A program made the translations under genes and the position numbers. DNA of 64,000 bases. Origin: Burkholderia sp. OK233 (GTDB taxonomy: Bacteria > Pseudomonadota > Gammaproteobacteria > Burkholderiales > Burkholderiaceae). The DNA lies in NCBI RefSeq assembly GCF_900230185.1, contig NZ_OCSR01000002.1, forward strand, positions 3,100,001 through 3,164,000, written 5' to 3'. Of this stretch, positions 42,260-51,223 are shown piece by piece; position 1 is the first letter of the stretch, and every line of letters begins with the position of its first letter. The notes beneath the pieces are model-generated. The model was given only the letters and a program-made list of their open reading frames with translations, was not told the origin of the DNA and ran no database searches.

Positions 42260-42298
42260 CCGCGATGAAAATTTCTTTTGGAAACCGAATCATCGCGG
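42260..42298 (-). terminator. Hairpin between DUF4148 gene and small ORF
   Basis: CCGCGATGA (42260-42268) and TCATCGCGG (42290-42298) pair perfectly, with further TTTC/GAAA pairing inside the loop. It begins 11 bases after the DUF4148 stop on the minus strand. It may terminate that gene or stabilise its mRNA end; no clear T-run follows. Confidence 0.5.
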
Positions 42299-42308
42299 CG
42301 TATTCGCC

Positions 42309-42617
42309 TTACTGCCCGTTGGCGACGCGCGTAACGTCGCCACCAGTTCCTTCCTGCAATGCAATGCGCGCAGCCTGCGTCTGACCAATCAGACCTTTAT
42401 TCGGATACGACGTACGATTCAATGCGGGCAACGAACCATCCCGATACGCCGCGACCAGCTCAGCGTTAACTTCAGCACGGGTTTTGCCGACGGTGGTCGG
42501 CGTGGGTAGCGTTTGGTATGTGCCGGCATGGCCAATGCCTCCGCCGTTGCTTTGAGCAAACGCCGGTGCGCTGGCAAGCAGCGAAAGAGCCAGACCTGCT
42601 AAGAGATTGCGCTTCAT
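42309..42617 (-). CDS. DUF4148 domain-containing exported protein
   Basis: A 102-residue protein with a signal peptide (MKRNLLAGLALSLLASAPAFA) and a short mature chain containing TRAEVNAELVAAYRDGSLPALNRTSYPN, the DUF4148 core common in Burkholderiales. These small periplasmic proteins occur in many copies per genome and have no established function. An AGGAG site precedes the start. It sits alone between the efflux regulator gene and the repeat/IS zone. Confidence 0.85.
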   Translation of the reverse strand: MKRNLLAGLALSLLASAPAFAQSNGGGIGHAGTYQTLPTPTTVGKTRAEVNAELVAAYRDGSLPALNRTSYPNKGLIGQTQAARIALQEGTGGDVTRVANGQ

Positions 42618-42774
42618 GATTCACTCCTGTCGATTCGTTTGCAGCACGAACGGCGCTGCGACAGGGTGAAATGTAGACTTCGAGGTGATGCGGATAAATC
42701 GCACTTTCGCGAAATGAATTGTCGCGAATCTAGAACAATCGCGACGTCGTGCGTATTACCCGGTTACTGCAGGG

Positions 42775-42800
42775 CAACCGCGGCATTAGAGCCGCGGTTG
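42775..42800 (-). terminator. Terminator-like hairpin after the efflux regulator gene
   Basis: CAACCGCGGC (42775-42784) and GCCGCGGTTG (42791-42800) form a perfect 10-bp stem with the loop ATTAGA, 41 bases after the regulator stop on the minus strand. No T-run follows in that direction. Confidence 0.5.
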
Positions 42801-42840
42801 AAATTCACTTTTCCATAATCTGTACTTCAACTCACGCGAA

Positions 42841-43845
42841 TCAGGCAACCCACTCCGTAATCACCGGCGTATCGAGTATCGGAGCAGATTCGCGTTCTTC
42901 GAAAGTCCGCTTCGTGCACATCGCGTCGAGACTGCCGCGTCCGCTCAGCAACGGGCAGCGGTCGAACAGCTCGGCAATCCAGTCTACGAAAACACGGACT
43001 TTAGGCGACAGATGCCGACTGTGCGGATAGACTGCGGAAATCGGCATCGGCAAAGGTTTCAGCTCCGGCAGCACTTCAACCAGCTGACCCGAACGCAGAT
43101 GCGGCAGCACCATGAAGAGCGCCGGCTGAATCAGGCCGAAGCCTTCCAGACCGCACGTTACGTAAGCATCAGCGTCGTTCACCGACACAATGCTCTTCAT
43201 CTTCACTTCGACTTCTTTGCCATCAACCATGAAGGCCCAATCGATCGTGCGCCCCGTGCGGCTCGAAAAATAATTGACTGCTTTGTGATTCTCAAGATCC
43301 TCGAGCGAAGTCGGCATGCCCGCACGCCCGATGTAGTCGGGGGCCGCGCATGTCACGCCCTCGAACAAACCGATACGGCGCGCCACGAGCGAGGAATCTT
43401 GTAGCGCGCCCACCCGCACCACGCAATCCACGCCCTCCTGCAACAGATCGACGGGCCGGTCCGTCAATCCGAGCTGCAGGTCGATGTCCGGGTAACGCGT
43501 GTGGAATTCACACAGCGAAGGGATTACCAGCAAACGCCCGATCGATCCCGGCATGTCGATGCGCAGCTTGCCGTGCGGCTTTTTATTGCCGCTCTGGAAG
43601 CTTGCCTCGGTCTCTTCGACGTCCGCGAGGATGCGCACGCAGCGTTCGTAATACGCCGCGCCGTCCGGCGTCAGCGACAAACGCCGCGTGGTCCGGTGCA
43701 TCAAACGCGTGCCGAGGAACGCCTCGAGGTTCTGAATGATGGTGGTAACCGATGCGCGTGGCAGATCGAGCGTTTCCGCCGCGCGGGTAAAGCTGTTGGT
43801 GTCGACGACGCGCGTGAACACTTGCATGGCCTGAAGCCGGTCCAT
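42841..43845 (-). CDS. ceoR: LysR-family regulator of RND efflux (CeoR/BpeT-like)
   Basis: A 334-residue LysR regulator of the CrgA/BpeT group. The helix-turn-helix is in MDRLQAMQVFTRVVDTNSFTRAAETLDLPRASVTTIIQNLEAFLG, and the effector domain follows from about residue 90. A tail of some 35 residues beyond the usual LysR end is present (LLSGRGSLDAMCTKRTFEERESAPILDTPVITEWVA region). It is divergent from an LlpE-like gene followed by adaptor, pump and channel genes. This is the order of ceoR-llpE-ceoA-ceoB-opcM and bpeT-llpE-bpeEF-oprC in Burkholderia, where the regulator activates the pump. Assignment rests mainly on this context. Confidence 0.85.
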   Translation of the reverse strand: MDRLQAMQVFTRVVDTNSFTRAAETLDLPRASVTTIIQNLEAFLGTRLMHRTTRRLSLTPDGAAYYERCVRILADVEETEASFQSGNKKPHGKLRIDMPGSIGRLLVIPSLCEFHTRYPDIDLQLGLTDRPVDLLQEGVDCVVRVGALQDSSLVARRIGLFEGVTCAAPDYIGRAGMPTSLEDLENHKAVNYFSSRTGRTIDWAFMVDGKEVEVKMKSIVSVNDADAYVTCGLEGFGLIQPALFMVLPHLRSGQLVEVLPELKPLPMPISAVYPHSRHLSPKVRVFVDWIAELFDRCPLLSGRGSLDAMCTKRTFEERESAPILDTPVITEWVA

Positions 43846-43882
43846 TGCAAACCTCCAGAAAGGGGCGGGCGCACTGAGCAGG

Positions 43883-43913
43883 AATCGAATCCGCAGAGCA
43901 ATCGCGTTCGATT
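43883..43913. promoter_or_regulatory. Candidate regulator-binding inverted repeat before llpE
   Basis: AATCGAA (43883-43889) and TTCGATT (43907-43913) form an inverted repeat with a 17-base spacer, which also holds a shorter palindrome CAATCG-CGTT-CGATTG (43899-43914). It lies in the 153-base divergent region, about 38 bases from the regulator gene and 85 from llpE, where a LysR activator would bind. Confidence 0.45.
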
Positions 43914-43998
43914 GTTCAGGGGCGCCGAATTGTGTTGCCGGATTATAGGCATTTATTTACGAGTCTGCCGAACCCACAATTCGCACCATTGAAGTTCT

Positions 43999-44874
43999 AT
44001 GCGCATTGCGCGGCTCGACATGGATGCATTTAAACCGCCGTACTCGTTTGTGCCCGCCGGCAGCGGCCCGGCACAGGCTGACAGCACGGCACTCGACGTC
44101 ACTGACGTGCAGATCGAAGGGCACGCACAGGACATTACGTTGCGTTTGTACCGCCAGGCACAGAAAACCGCACTGCCGGTATTGCTTTACTTCCACGGTG
44201 GCGGTTTTACCAAGGGCTCGATCGATCAGGCGGATTTCGCCGCCCGTTATTTCGCAGAACACTTACCGGCTCTGGTTGTCTCGGTCGGTTATTCGCTGGC
44301 GCCGCAGTTTCCGTTTCCGGCGGCGCCCGAAGACGCACATCGGGCGGCGCTGTGGGTGCAGACACGAGCACGCGCGTTCGGCGGGAATAGCAAGAAGGTC
44401 GGCGTGGCGGGACACGATGCCGGCGGGCAGTTGGCCAACTGCCTCGCTTTCATCGCGCGTGATCGCGGCGACGTGCGCATTGCTGCGCAAGCGCTGTTCG
44501 GACCGATGCTCGATCCGAGCCTCACGCGCCTCGGCGACGAAAAGCGCCTGGGCTCGGACATTACCGCGAAGGAATGCGCGGCGTGTTATCGCGCGTATCT
44601 GCCGCAAGCTTCGCAACGCATGCATCCGTATGCCGCGCCGCTCGAATCGTCGCGCCTGGCGGGCCTGCCGGCCACGCTGATCGCGACGGCGCAAAACGAC
44701 GTGCTGCATGTGGAAGCGGAGAAATACGCAAGCGGTCTGATCGACGCGGGTGTGCTGACCCAGGTGGTCCGCTATCCCAGCGTCTCGCACGCCGCGTTGG
44801 CCGACCATCCGCCCGCCTTGCAGGAAGCGGTGCGATTTTTTCAGTGGCGCTTCGATGCGCGCGCCCATCGCTGA
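43999..44874 (+). CDS. llpE: LlpE-like alpha/beta hydrolase with Asp in the nucleophile position
   Basis: A 291-residue hormone-sensitive-lipase-type hydrolase. The oxyanion-hole motif HGGG is at residues 66-69 (YFHGGGFTKGS). The nucleophile elbow, normally GDSAGG, reads GHDAGG with Asp140 where Ser is expected. Later ATAQNDVLHVEAE and VSHAALADH offer the acid and His. GHDxGG is the elbow of epoxide hydrolases and dehalogenases, so an Asp nucleophile is conceivable; alternatively the protein is catalytically dead. It is the first gene of the efflux operon, as llpE (lipase-like protein) is in Burkholderia ceo/bpe loci. Its role there is not established. Confidence 0.82.
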   Translation: MRIARLDMDAFKPPYSFVPAGSGPAQADSTALDVTDVQIEGHAQDITLRLYRQAQKTALPVLLYFHGGGFTKGSIDQADFAARYFAEHLPALVVSVGYSLAPQFPFPAAPEDAHRAALWVQTRARAFGGNSKKVGVAGHDAGGQLANCLAFIARDRGDVRIAAQALFGPMLDPSLTRLGDEKRLGSDITAKECAACYRAYLPQASQRMHPYAAPLESSRLAGLPATLIATAQNDVLHVEAEKYASGLIDAGVLTQVVRYPSVSHAALADHPPALQEAVRFFQWRFDARAHR

Positions 44875-44919
44875 GACACCAATAAGCAAAACTTTAATCA
44901 ACGATACCGGGAGCTTCTC

Positions 44920-46131
44920 ATGACTATCCTTCCTCTTTCCCGTCGCCGTGTGGCGATTGCCGTGCTAGCCGTCATCGTGGTGGCCGGGCTGGGCACGTTT
45001 GGCGCGATCCGCGTCGACGCGAGCTCGCCTGCTGCGCCGACCATCGTGCCGGAAGTCGATGTGGCCACTGTGGTGCAAAAGACCATCACCGACTGGCAAA
45101 GCTATTCGGGCCGCCTCGAAGCGGTCGAAAAAGTGGACGTCCGTTCGCAAGTGCCGGGCACGATCGTGTCCGTCAACTTCAAGGACGGTGCCCTCGTGAA
45201 GAAGGGCGACACGCTGTTCGTGATCGATCCCCGTCCGTACGCGGCTGAAGTCGATCGCACCGAAGCACAGGTCGCGGCGGCGCAAGCGCGTACGGGCTAT
45301 ACGCAAAGCGATTGGGAGCGTGCGCAACGCCTGATCGCCGACAACGCGATCGCCAAGCGCGATTACGACGAGAAGCAGAACGCCGCGCGTGAAGCGAGCG
45401 CTAACCTGAAGGCCGCGCAAGCCGCCGTCGAAACCGCGCGCATCAATCTCGGCTACACGAAGATCGTCGCGCCGGTGTCGGGCCGCGTCTCGCGTGCGGA
45501 AATCACGATCGGCAACGTGGTGTCGGCGGGTGCAAGCTCGGCGCCGCTGACCACGCTGGTGTCGGTTTCACCGATCTACGCATCGTTCGACGTCGACGAA
45601 CAAACCTACCTGCAGTACCTGAGCCGCGCGAAGGATGGCAGCAAGGTGCCGGTGGATCTGGGGCTGGCGGATGAAAGCGGCTACTCGCGCAGCGGCACGA
45701 TCGAATCCGTCGACAACCGGCTGGATACGTCGTCCGGCACGATCCGGGTGCGTGCGCGCTTCGATAACCAGGACGGTGCGTTGATCCCGGGTCTGTATGC
45801 GCGCGTGAAGGTCGGCGGCAGCGAGCCGCATCCGGCACTGCTGATCGACGACGCCGCGGTGGGCACCGATCAGGACAAGAAGTTCGTGCTGGTGGTCGAC
45901 CAGAGCAACCACGTCGTCTACCGGGAAATCGCCGTGGGCGGCATGCAGGGCAACCTGCGCGTCGTCAAGGGCGGTTTGCAGGCAACCGACCGGATCGTCG
46001 TGAACGGTATCCAGCGCGTGCGGCCGGGCGATGCAGTGCGCGCTCACATGGTGCCGATGACCACCGATCAGGATCCGAACAGCGCGCCGCTCGCGCAGAC
46101 GCGAGCAAAAGCAGCGGACAAGAATTCGTGA
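44920..46131 (+). CDS. ceoA: RND efflux periplasmic adaptor (MexE/CeoA-type)
   Basis: A 403-residue membrane fusion protein. An N-terminal anchor (VAIAVLAVIVVAGLGTFGAIRV) leads into the barrel-sandwich lipoyl halves (VRSQVPGTIVSVNFKDGALVKKGDTLFVIDPRPY and TKIVAPVSGRVSRAEITIGNVVSAG) with a coiled-coil hairpin between them (EAQVAAAQARTGYTQSDWERAQRLIADNAIAKRDYDEKQ). It bridges the inner-membrane pump and the outer-membrane channel. It has no lipobox cysteine in the anchor. It lies 45 bases after llpE and 74 bases before the pump gene, in the same operon. Confidence 0.92.
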   Translation: MTILPLSRRRVAIAVLAVIVVAGLGTFGAIRVDASSPAAPTIVPEVDVATVVQKTITDWQSYSGRLEAVEKVDVRSQVPGTIVSVNFKDGALVKKGDTLFVIDPRPYAAEVDRTEAQVAAAQARTGYTQSDWERAQRLIADNAIAKRDYDEKQNAAREASANLKAAQAAVETARINLGYTKIVAPVSGRVSRAEITIGNVVSAGASSAPLTTLVSVSPIYASFDVDEQTYLQYLSRAKDGSKVPVDLGLADESGYSRSGTIESVDNRLDTSSGTIRVRARFDNQDGALIPGLYARVKVGGSEPHPALLIDDAAVGTDQDKKFVLVVDQSNHVVYREIAVGGMQGNLRVVKGGLQATDRIVVNGIQRVRPGDAVRAHMVPMTTDQDPNSAPLAQTRAKAADKNS

Positions 46132-46205
46132 GCCTCGTGCGCCGTGCTTGCCCAGTCATGTTGACTGGCCGTAGCGGGCGCATGCTCCAACGTTAAGAGC
46201 TTCCC

Positions 46206-49200
46206 ATGAACATATCCAAATTCTTCATCGATCGACCGATCTTTGCCGGCGTGCTTTCGGTATTGATCCTGCTGGGGGGCATCATTTCGCTCTTCAAGCT
46301 GCCGATTTCGGAGTACCCGGAAGTCGTGCCGCCTTCGGTGGTGGTGCATGCGCAATATCCGGGCGCCAATCCGAAAGTGATCGCGGAGGCCGTTGCGGCG
46401 CCGCTTGAAGAGCAGATCAACGGCGTTGAGAACATGCTGTACATGCAGTCGCAAGCCAATAGCGACGGCAATCTCACGCTGACGGTGACCTTCAAGCTCG
46501 GCACCAATCCGGATCTCGCGACGCAGCTGGTGCAGAACCGCGTCAACCAGGCGCTGCCGCGCCTGCCGGAAGACGTGCAACGGCTTGGCATCACGACCAT
46601 CAAGAGTTCGCCGACGCTGACGATGGTGGTCCACCTGATCTCGCCGAACAATCGCTACGACATGACGTACCTGCGCAACTACGCGCTGCTCAACGTCAAG
46701 GACCGGCTGGCGCGGATTCAGGGCGTCGGCGAAGTGCAGTTGTGGGGTTCAGGCGACTATGCGATGCGCGTCTGGCTCGATCCGCAGAAAGTCGCACAGC
46801 GCGGTTTGACGGCGACCGAAGTGGTCAACGCGATTCGCGAGCAGAACATTCAGGTGGCAGCCGGTGTGATCGGCGCATCGCCTTCGGTGCCGGGCACGCA
46901 ACTTCAGTTGTCGGTGAATGCGCGTGGCCGTTTGAAGACTGAGGGCGAATTCGGCGACATCATCGTCAAAACCGCGCCGGATGGCGGCGTGACGTACCTG
47001 CGTGATATCGCACGTGTCGAACTGGCGGCGTCGGAATACGGCCTGCGTTCGCTGCTCGACAACAAGCCTGCTGTGGCGCTCGCTATCAATCAGGCGCCGG
47101 GCGCGAACTCGCTCGCGATTTCCGATCAGGTTCGTTCCGCAATGAAGGAACTGGCGGAAGACATGCCGGCAGGCGTCGAGTACAAGATCGTCTATGACCC
47201 GACGCAGTTTGTGCGCTCGAGTATCGAGGCGGTGATTCACACCTTGCTCGAAGCGATCGCGCTGGTGGTGATCGTGGTGATCGTGTTCCTGCAGACCTGG
47301 CGTGCGTCGATCATTCCGTTGATTGCGGTACCGGTGTCAATTGTCGGGACGTTCTCGTTGCTGCTGGCGTTCGGCTTCTCGATCAATGCGTTGTCGTTGT
47401 TCGGGATGGTGCTTGCCATCGGGATCGTGGTGGACGATGCGATCGTGGTGGTGGAGAACGTCGAACGGAACATCGAAAGCGGGCTCAGTGCGCGAGATGC
47501 GACTTATAAGGCCATGCAGGAAGTGAGTGGGCCGATTATCGCCATCGCGCTGACGCTGGTCGCTGTGTTCGTGCCGCTCGCTTTCATGACCGGCCTGACG
47601 GGTCAGTTCTACAAGCAGTTCGCGATGACTATCGCGATCTCGACGGTGATTTCGGCGTTCAACTCGCTGACTTTGTCGCCGGCTTTGTCCGCGATGCTGT
47701 TGCGTGGCCATGGCGCCAAGGAAGACTTCCTGACGCGTGTAATGAATCGCGTGCTGGGCCGCTTCTTCAAGGGCTTCAATAAGGTGTTCCGTCGCGGCTC
47801 GACGGAGTACGGCCGTGGCGTGAGAGGCGTGCTGGGCCGTAAGGGGGCGATGCTCGCGGTCTACGCGATCCTGCTGGGTGCAACGGTGCTGATCTCGCGC
47901 GTCGTGCCGGGCGGGTTCGTGCCGGCGCAGGACAAGGAATACCTGATTGCGTTTGCGCAACTGCCGAACGGTGCATCGCTGGATCGCACGGAAAAGGTGA
48001 TCCGTGACATGAGCGCGATTGCCTTGAAGCAGCCGGGCGTGGAAAGCGCGGTGGCGTTCCCGGGCCTGTCGGTGAACGGTTTCACCAATAGCTCGAGCGC
48101 GGGCATCGTGTTCGTCACGTTGAAGCCTTTCAAGGAGCGTGGCAACAAGAAGCTCTCGGCCGGTGCGATTGCCGGTGCGTTGAACCAGCAGTACGGCGCA
48201 ATCAAGGATTCGTTCGTCGCGGTGTTCCCGCCGCCACCTGTGCTTGGCCTGGGTACGCTGGGTGGCTTCAAGATGCAGTTGGAAGATCACGGCGCGGTGG
48301 GCTATGCGGAGTTGAACAAGGCTGCGGAAGCCTTTGTGAAGAAGGCAGCGCAAACACCTGAACTTGGCCCGACCTTCTCGAGCTATCAGATCAACGTGCC
48401 GCAATTGAACGTCGACCTGGATCGCGTGAAAGCCAAGCAACTCGGCGTGCCGGTCACGGACGTGTTCAACACGATGCAGATTTATCTGGGCTCGCTGTAT
48501 GTGAACGACTTCAACCGCTTCGGCCGTGTGTATCAGGTGCGGGTGCAGGCTGACGCGCCGTTCCGTCAACGTGCCGACGACATTCTGCAACTGAAGACGC
48601 GTAATGCCGCGGGCGACATGGTGCCGTTGTCGTCGCTGGTGACGGTGACGCCTACGTATGGTCCGGAAATGGTGGTGCGTTACAACGGCTATACGGCTGC
48701 CGACATCAACGGTGGTCCGGCGCCGGGCTTCTCGTCGGGCCAGGCGCAGGCCGCGGCCGAACGCGTGGCGGCGGAAACCTTGCCGCATGGCGTGAAGCTC
48801 GAATGGACCGACCTGACGTATCAGCAGATCATCGCCGGCAATGCGGGCCTGTGGGTGTTCCCGATCAGCGTGCTGCTCGTGTTCCTCGTGCTGGCCGCGT
48901 TGTATGAAAGCCTGTCGCTGCCGCTCGCAGTGATCCTGATCGTGCCGATGAGCGTACTGTCCGCGTTAACCGGTGTGTGGCTCACGGGTGGCGACAACAA
49001 CATCTTCACGCAGATTGGGTTGATGGTGCTGGTGGGGCTGTCGGCGAAGAACGCGATTCTGATCGTCGAATTCGCTCGCGAACTCGAACATGACGGGCGT
49101 ACGCCGCTGGCGGCGGCGATCGAGGCGAGCCGCTTGCGTCTGCGTCCGATTCTGATGACGTCGATCGCTTTCATCATGGGTGTGGTGCCGCTGGTGCTCT

Positions 49201-49391
49201 CGAGTGGAGCCGGTTCGGAGATGCGTCATGCGATGGGTATCGCGGTGTTCTTCGGCATGCTCGGCGTGACGCTGTTCGGCCTGATGCTGACCCCTGTGTT
49301 CTATGTGGTGCTGCGTACGTTGGCGGGCGGGACGATTCACGTCGCGCAGAAAGACGCGCCGCACCTTGGGGCGCCGGTGACGGACGCCTGA
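46206..49391 (+). CDS. ceoB: RND multidrug efflux pump, inner-membrane subunit (MexF/CeoB-type)
   Basis: A 1061-residue HAE1-family RND transporter. It begins MNISKFFIDRPIFAGVLSVLILLGGIISLFKLPISEYPEVVPPSVVV, which is the MexF/OqxB form. The proton-relay aspartates are in MVLAIGIVVDDAIVVVENVER of TM4. Two large periplasmic loops and the second half (VGLSAKNAILIVEFARE) are complete. It pumps drugs from the periplasm or inner leaflet outward using the proton gradient. Characterised relatives export chloramphenicol, trimethoprim, fluoroquinolones and salicylate-type compounds; the actual substrates here are unknown. The channel gene follows after 13 bases. Confidence 0.94.
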   Translation: MNISKFFIDRPIFAGVLSVLILLGGIISLFKLPISEYPEVVPPSVVVHAQYPGANPKVIAEAVAAPLEEQINGVENMLYMQSQANSDGNLTLTVTFKLGTNPDLATQLVQNRVNQALPRLPEDVQRLGITTIKSSPTLTMVVHLISPNNRYDMTYLRNYALLNVKDRLARIQGVGEVQLWGSGDYAMRVWLDPQKVAQRGLTATEVVNAIREQNIQVAAGVIGASPSVPGTQLQLSVNARGRLKTEGEFGDIIVKTAPDGGVTYLRDIARVELAASEYGLRSLLDNKPAVALAINQAPGANSLAISDQVRSAMKELAEDMPAGVEYKIVYDPTQFVRSSIEAVIHTLLEAIALVVIVVIVFLQTWRASIIPLIAVPVSIVGTFSLLLAFGFSINALSLFGMVLAIGIVVDDAIVVVENVERNIESGLSARDATYKAMQEVSGPIIAIALTLVAVFVPLAFMTGLTGQFYKQFAMTIAISTVISAFNSLTLSPALSAMLLRGHGAKEDFLTRVMNRVLGRFFKGFNKVFRRGSTEYGRGVRGVLGRKGAMLAVYAILLGATVLISRVVPGGFVPAQDKEYLIAFAQLPNGASLDRTEKVIRDMSAIALKQPGVESAVAFPGLSVNGFTNSSSAGIVFVTLKPFKERGNKKLSAGAIAGALNQQYGAIKDSFVAVFPPPPVLGLGTLGGFKMQLEDHGAVGYAELNKAAEAFVKKAAQTPELGPTFSSYQINVPQLNVDLDRVKAKQLGVPVTDVFNTMQIYLGSLYVNDFNRFGRVYQVRVQADAPFRQRADDILQLKTRNAAGDMVPLSSLVTVTPTYGPEMVVRYNGYTAADINGGPAPGFSSGQAQAAAERVAAETLPHGVKLEWTDLTYQQIIAGNAGLWVFPISVLLVFLVLAALYESLSLPLAVILIVPMSVLSALTGVWLTGGDNNIFTQIGLMVLVGLSAKNAILIVEFARELEHDGRTPLAAAIEASRLRLRPILMTSIAFIMGVVPLVLSSGAGSEMRHAMGIAVFFGMLGVTLFGLMLTPVFYVVLRTLAGGTIHVAQKDAPHLGAPVTDA

Positions 49392-49404
49392 GGAGAAAAT
49401 AATA

Positions 49405-51015
49405 ATGAAGCGTTTTGAATCTTTAAGCGGGTGGGGCAGAGCGGCTGCCAGCGGTTTGCTGGTGGCGTTGCTCGCGGCCTGCTCCGTGGAGCCCACGTAT
49501 AAGCGGCCGGAGGTGGATACGCCGGTCGCGTTCAAGGAAACGCCCGCTGCTGCTACGGGTGCATCCGCTGCATCGGCTACGTCCGCCGCCTCGCCGCAGG
49601 ACGCGGGTACCTGGAAACAGGCTCAGCCCGCCGACGACGCGCATCGCGGTGAATGGTGGACGATTTTCGGCGACCCGCAGTTGAACGCGCTGGAAGAGCA
49701 GGCGGCTGCCGCGAATCAGGACCTGAAGGCGGCTGCGGCGCGTGTGCAACAGGCGCGTGCGGTGACGCAGGCGGCGAAGTCGGACTGGTTCCCGAAGTTC
49801 GACGCGGGCTTCGGCCCGACGCGTGAACGGGCGTCGGCGGCCTCGCAATTGCAGCCGGATAGCGCGGGTGGCACGACGGGCACGATCTGGCGCGCACAGG
49901 TGGGTGCATCGTACGAGACCGATCTGTTCGGGCGGGTCGGGTCGAATGTGAATGCGACGCGTGCGGACGAGCAGCAAAGTGAAGCGCTGTTCCGGTCGGT
50001 ACAGTTGTCTTTGCAAGCTGACGTCGCGCAGAACTACTTCCAGTTGCGCGAGCTCGACACGGATCAGGATCTGTACCGCCGTACCGTGGCGTTGCGCGAG
50101 GACACGCTGAAGCTGGTCGAGCGCCGCTTCAAGGAAGGCGATATCGGCGAGCTGGACGTTTCGCGCTCCCGTAACGAACTGGCGAGTGCGCGTGCGGATG
50201 CAGTGGGCGTCGCGCGCCAGCGCGCGGCCTCCGAGCATAGTCTCGCGATTCTGCTTGGCAAGCCGCCAGCGGATTTCTCGTTCGCGGAAGCGCCGCTCGC
50301 GCCGGTGACGGTGCGTGTGCCGCCAGGTTTGCCTTCGGCGCTGCTCGAACGTCGGCCGGACATTTCGGCGGCGGAGCGGGCGATGATGGCAGCCAATGCA
50401 CGAGTCGGTCTGGCGAAGTCGGCGTTTTTCCCGAAGCTCGATATCACGGGCGCGTTTGGGTATGAGTCGGCGACGCTCGGCGATCTGTTCATGTGGTCGA
50501 GCCGCGCGTTCCTCCTCGGGCCGTTAGCCGGCACCGCGCTGACAGTGCCTCTGTTCGATGGTGGACGCCGCAAGGCCAACCTCGCGCAAGCTCGCTCGAA
50601 GTACGACGAAGATGTCGCGCAGTATCGTCAACAGGTGCTGGTGGCGTTCCGTGAGGTCGAGGACAACCTGGCCGATCTGCGTTTGCTCGACGATCAGATG
50701 CGCGAGCAGAACGATGCGGTCGTGGCCTCGCAACGCGCGGCGCATCTGTCGCGCACGCAGTACACGGAAGGCGCGGTCAGCTATCTGGATGTGATCGACG
50801 GCGAGCGGCAGGTGCTGACATCGCAACTGCAAGCGAGTCATCTGTCGGGCACGCAGGCGGTGGCGACGGTTAATCTGATTCGCGCGCTGGGTGGCGGCTG
50901 GGGTGATGTGAAGCCTGCGGGCGACGAGGCGGTAGGGGCGGTTGCACCGGCTTCGGGTCCGGTTGCTGCCTCCGGTTTTGCTTCTGTGGCAGTGGATCAG
51001 GTGGCGAAGCGCTAG
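49405..51015 (+). CDS. opcM: Outer-membrane efflux channel, NodT family (OpcM/OprN-type)
   Basis: A 536-residue TolC-like channel lipoprotein. The signal region ends in the lipobox VALLAACSVEPTYKRPEVDTP with the lipid-attached Cys at about residue 27. Both coiled-coil repeats of the outer-membrane efflux protein family are seen (for example DVAQNYFQLRELDTDQDLYRRTVALRED and RVGLAKSAFFPKLDITGAFGYESATL). An Ala/Ser-rich linker follows the N-terminus, and the C-terminal ~40 residues are low-complexity. It completes the tripartite pump and is closed by a strong terminator 30 bases downstream. Confidence 0.92.
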   Translation: MKRFESLSGWGRAAASGLLVALLAACSVEPTYKRPEVDTPVAFKETPAAATGASAASATSAASPQDAGTWKQAQPADDAHRGEWWTIFGDPQLNALEEQAAAANQDLKAAAARVQQARAVTQAAKSDWFPKFDAGFGPTRERASAASQLQPDSAGGTTGTIWRAQVGASYETDLFGRVGSNVNATRADEQQSEALFRSVQLSLQADVAQNYFQLRELDTDQDLYRRTVALREDTLKLVERRFKEGDIGELDVSRSRNELASARADAVGVARQRAASEHSLAILLGKPPADFSFAEAPLAPVTVRVPPGLPSALLERRPDISAAERAMMAANARVGLAKSAFFPKLDITGAFGYESATLGDLFMWSSRAFLLGPLAGTALTVPLFDGGRRKANLAQARSKYDEDVAQYRQQVLVAFREVEDNLADLRLLDDQMREQNDAVVASQRAAHLSRTQYTEGAVSYLDVIDGERQVLTSQLQASHLSGTQAVATVNLIRALGGGWGDVKPAGDEAVGAVAPASGPVAASGFASVAVDQVAKR

Positions 51016-51045
51016 AGTTGGCTTTTAGTTTGTTGGCCGGTGAAG

Positions 51046-51083
51046 AACGCCGGGTTGCGCGAAAGCGCGGCCCGGCGTTTTTT
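51046..51083 (+). terminator. Strong Rho-independent terminator of the efflux operon
   Basis: AACGCCGGG (51046-51054) pairs with CCCGGCGTT (51071-51079), and inside it GCGC (51057-51060) pairs with GCGC (51065-51068) around a GAAA tetraloop. A run of T (to 51083) follows. All features of an intrinsic terminator are present. Confidence 0.92.
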
Positions 51084-51167
51084 CTTTGGTGACGTGGTGC
51101 GCCAGCTGTGTGCGGGGGCGCAAACCTCCAAATCATTTTTCCCGCTTTCCTTCCAAAAATCCGTTCG

Positions 51168-51196
51168 TAGACCGCGGGTTTCCCGCCGTCTATGAT
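51168..51196 (+). promoter_or_regulatory. Candidate promoter of the organosulfur operon
   Basis: TAGACC (51168-51173) and TATGAT (51191-51196) are separated by 17 bases and match four and five of six consensus positions. Transcription would begin around 51203, giving a leader that contains the small Cys-rich frame at 51224. Confidence 0.5.
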
Positions 51197-51223
51197 GATT
51201 CGCACCTCATCTGGAGAGAGGCG

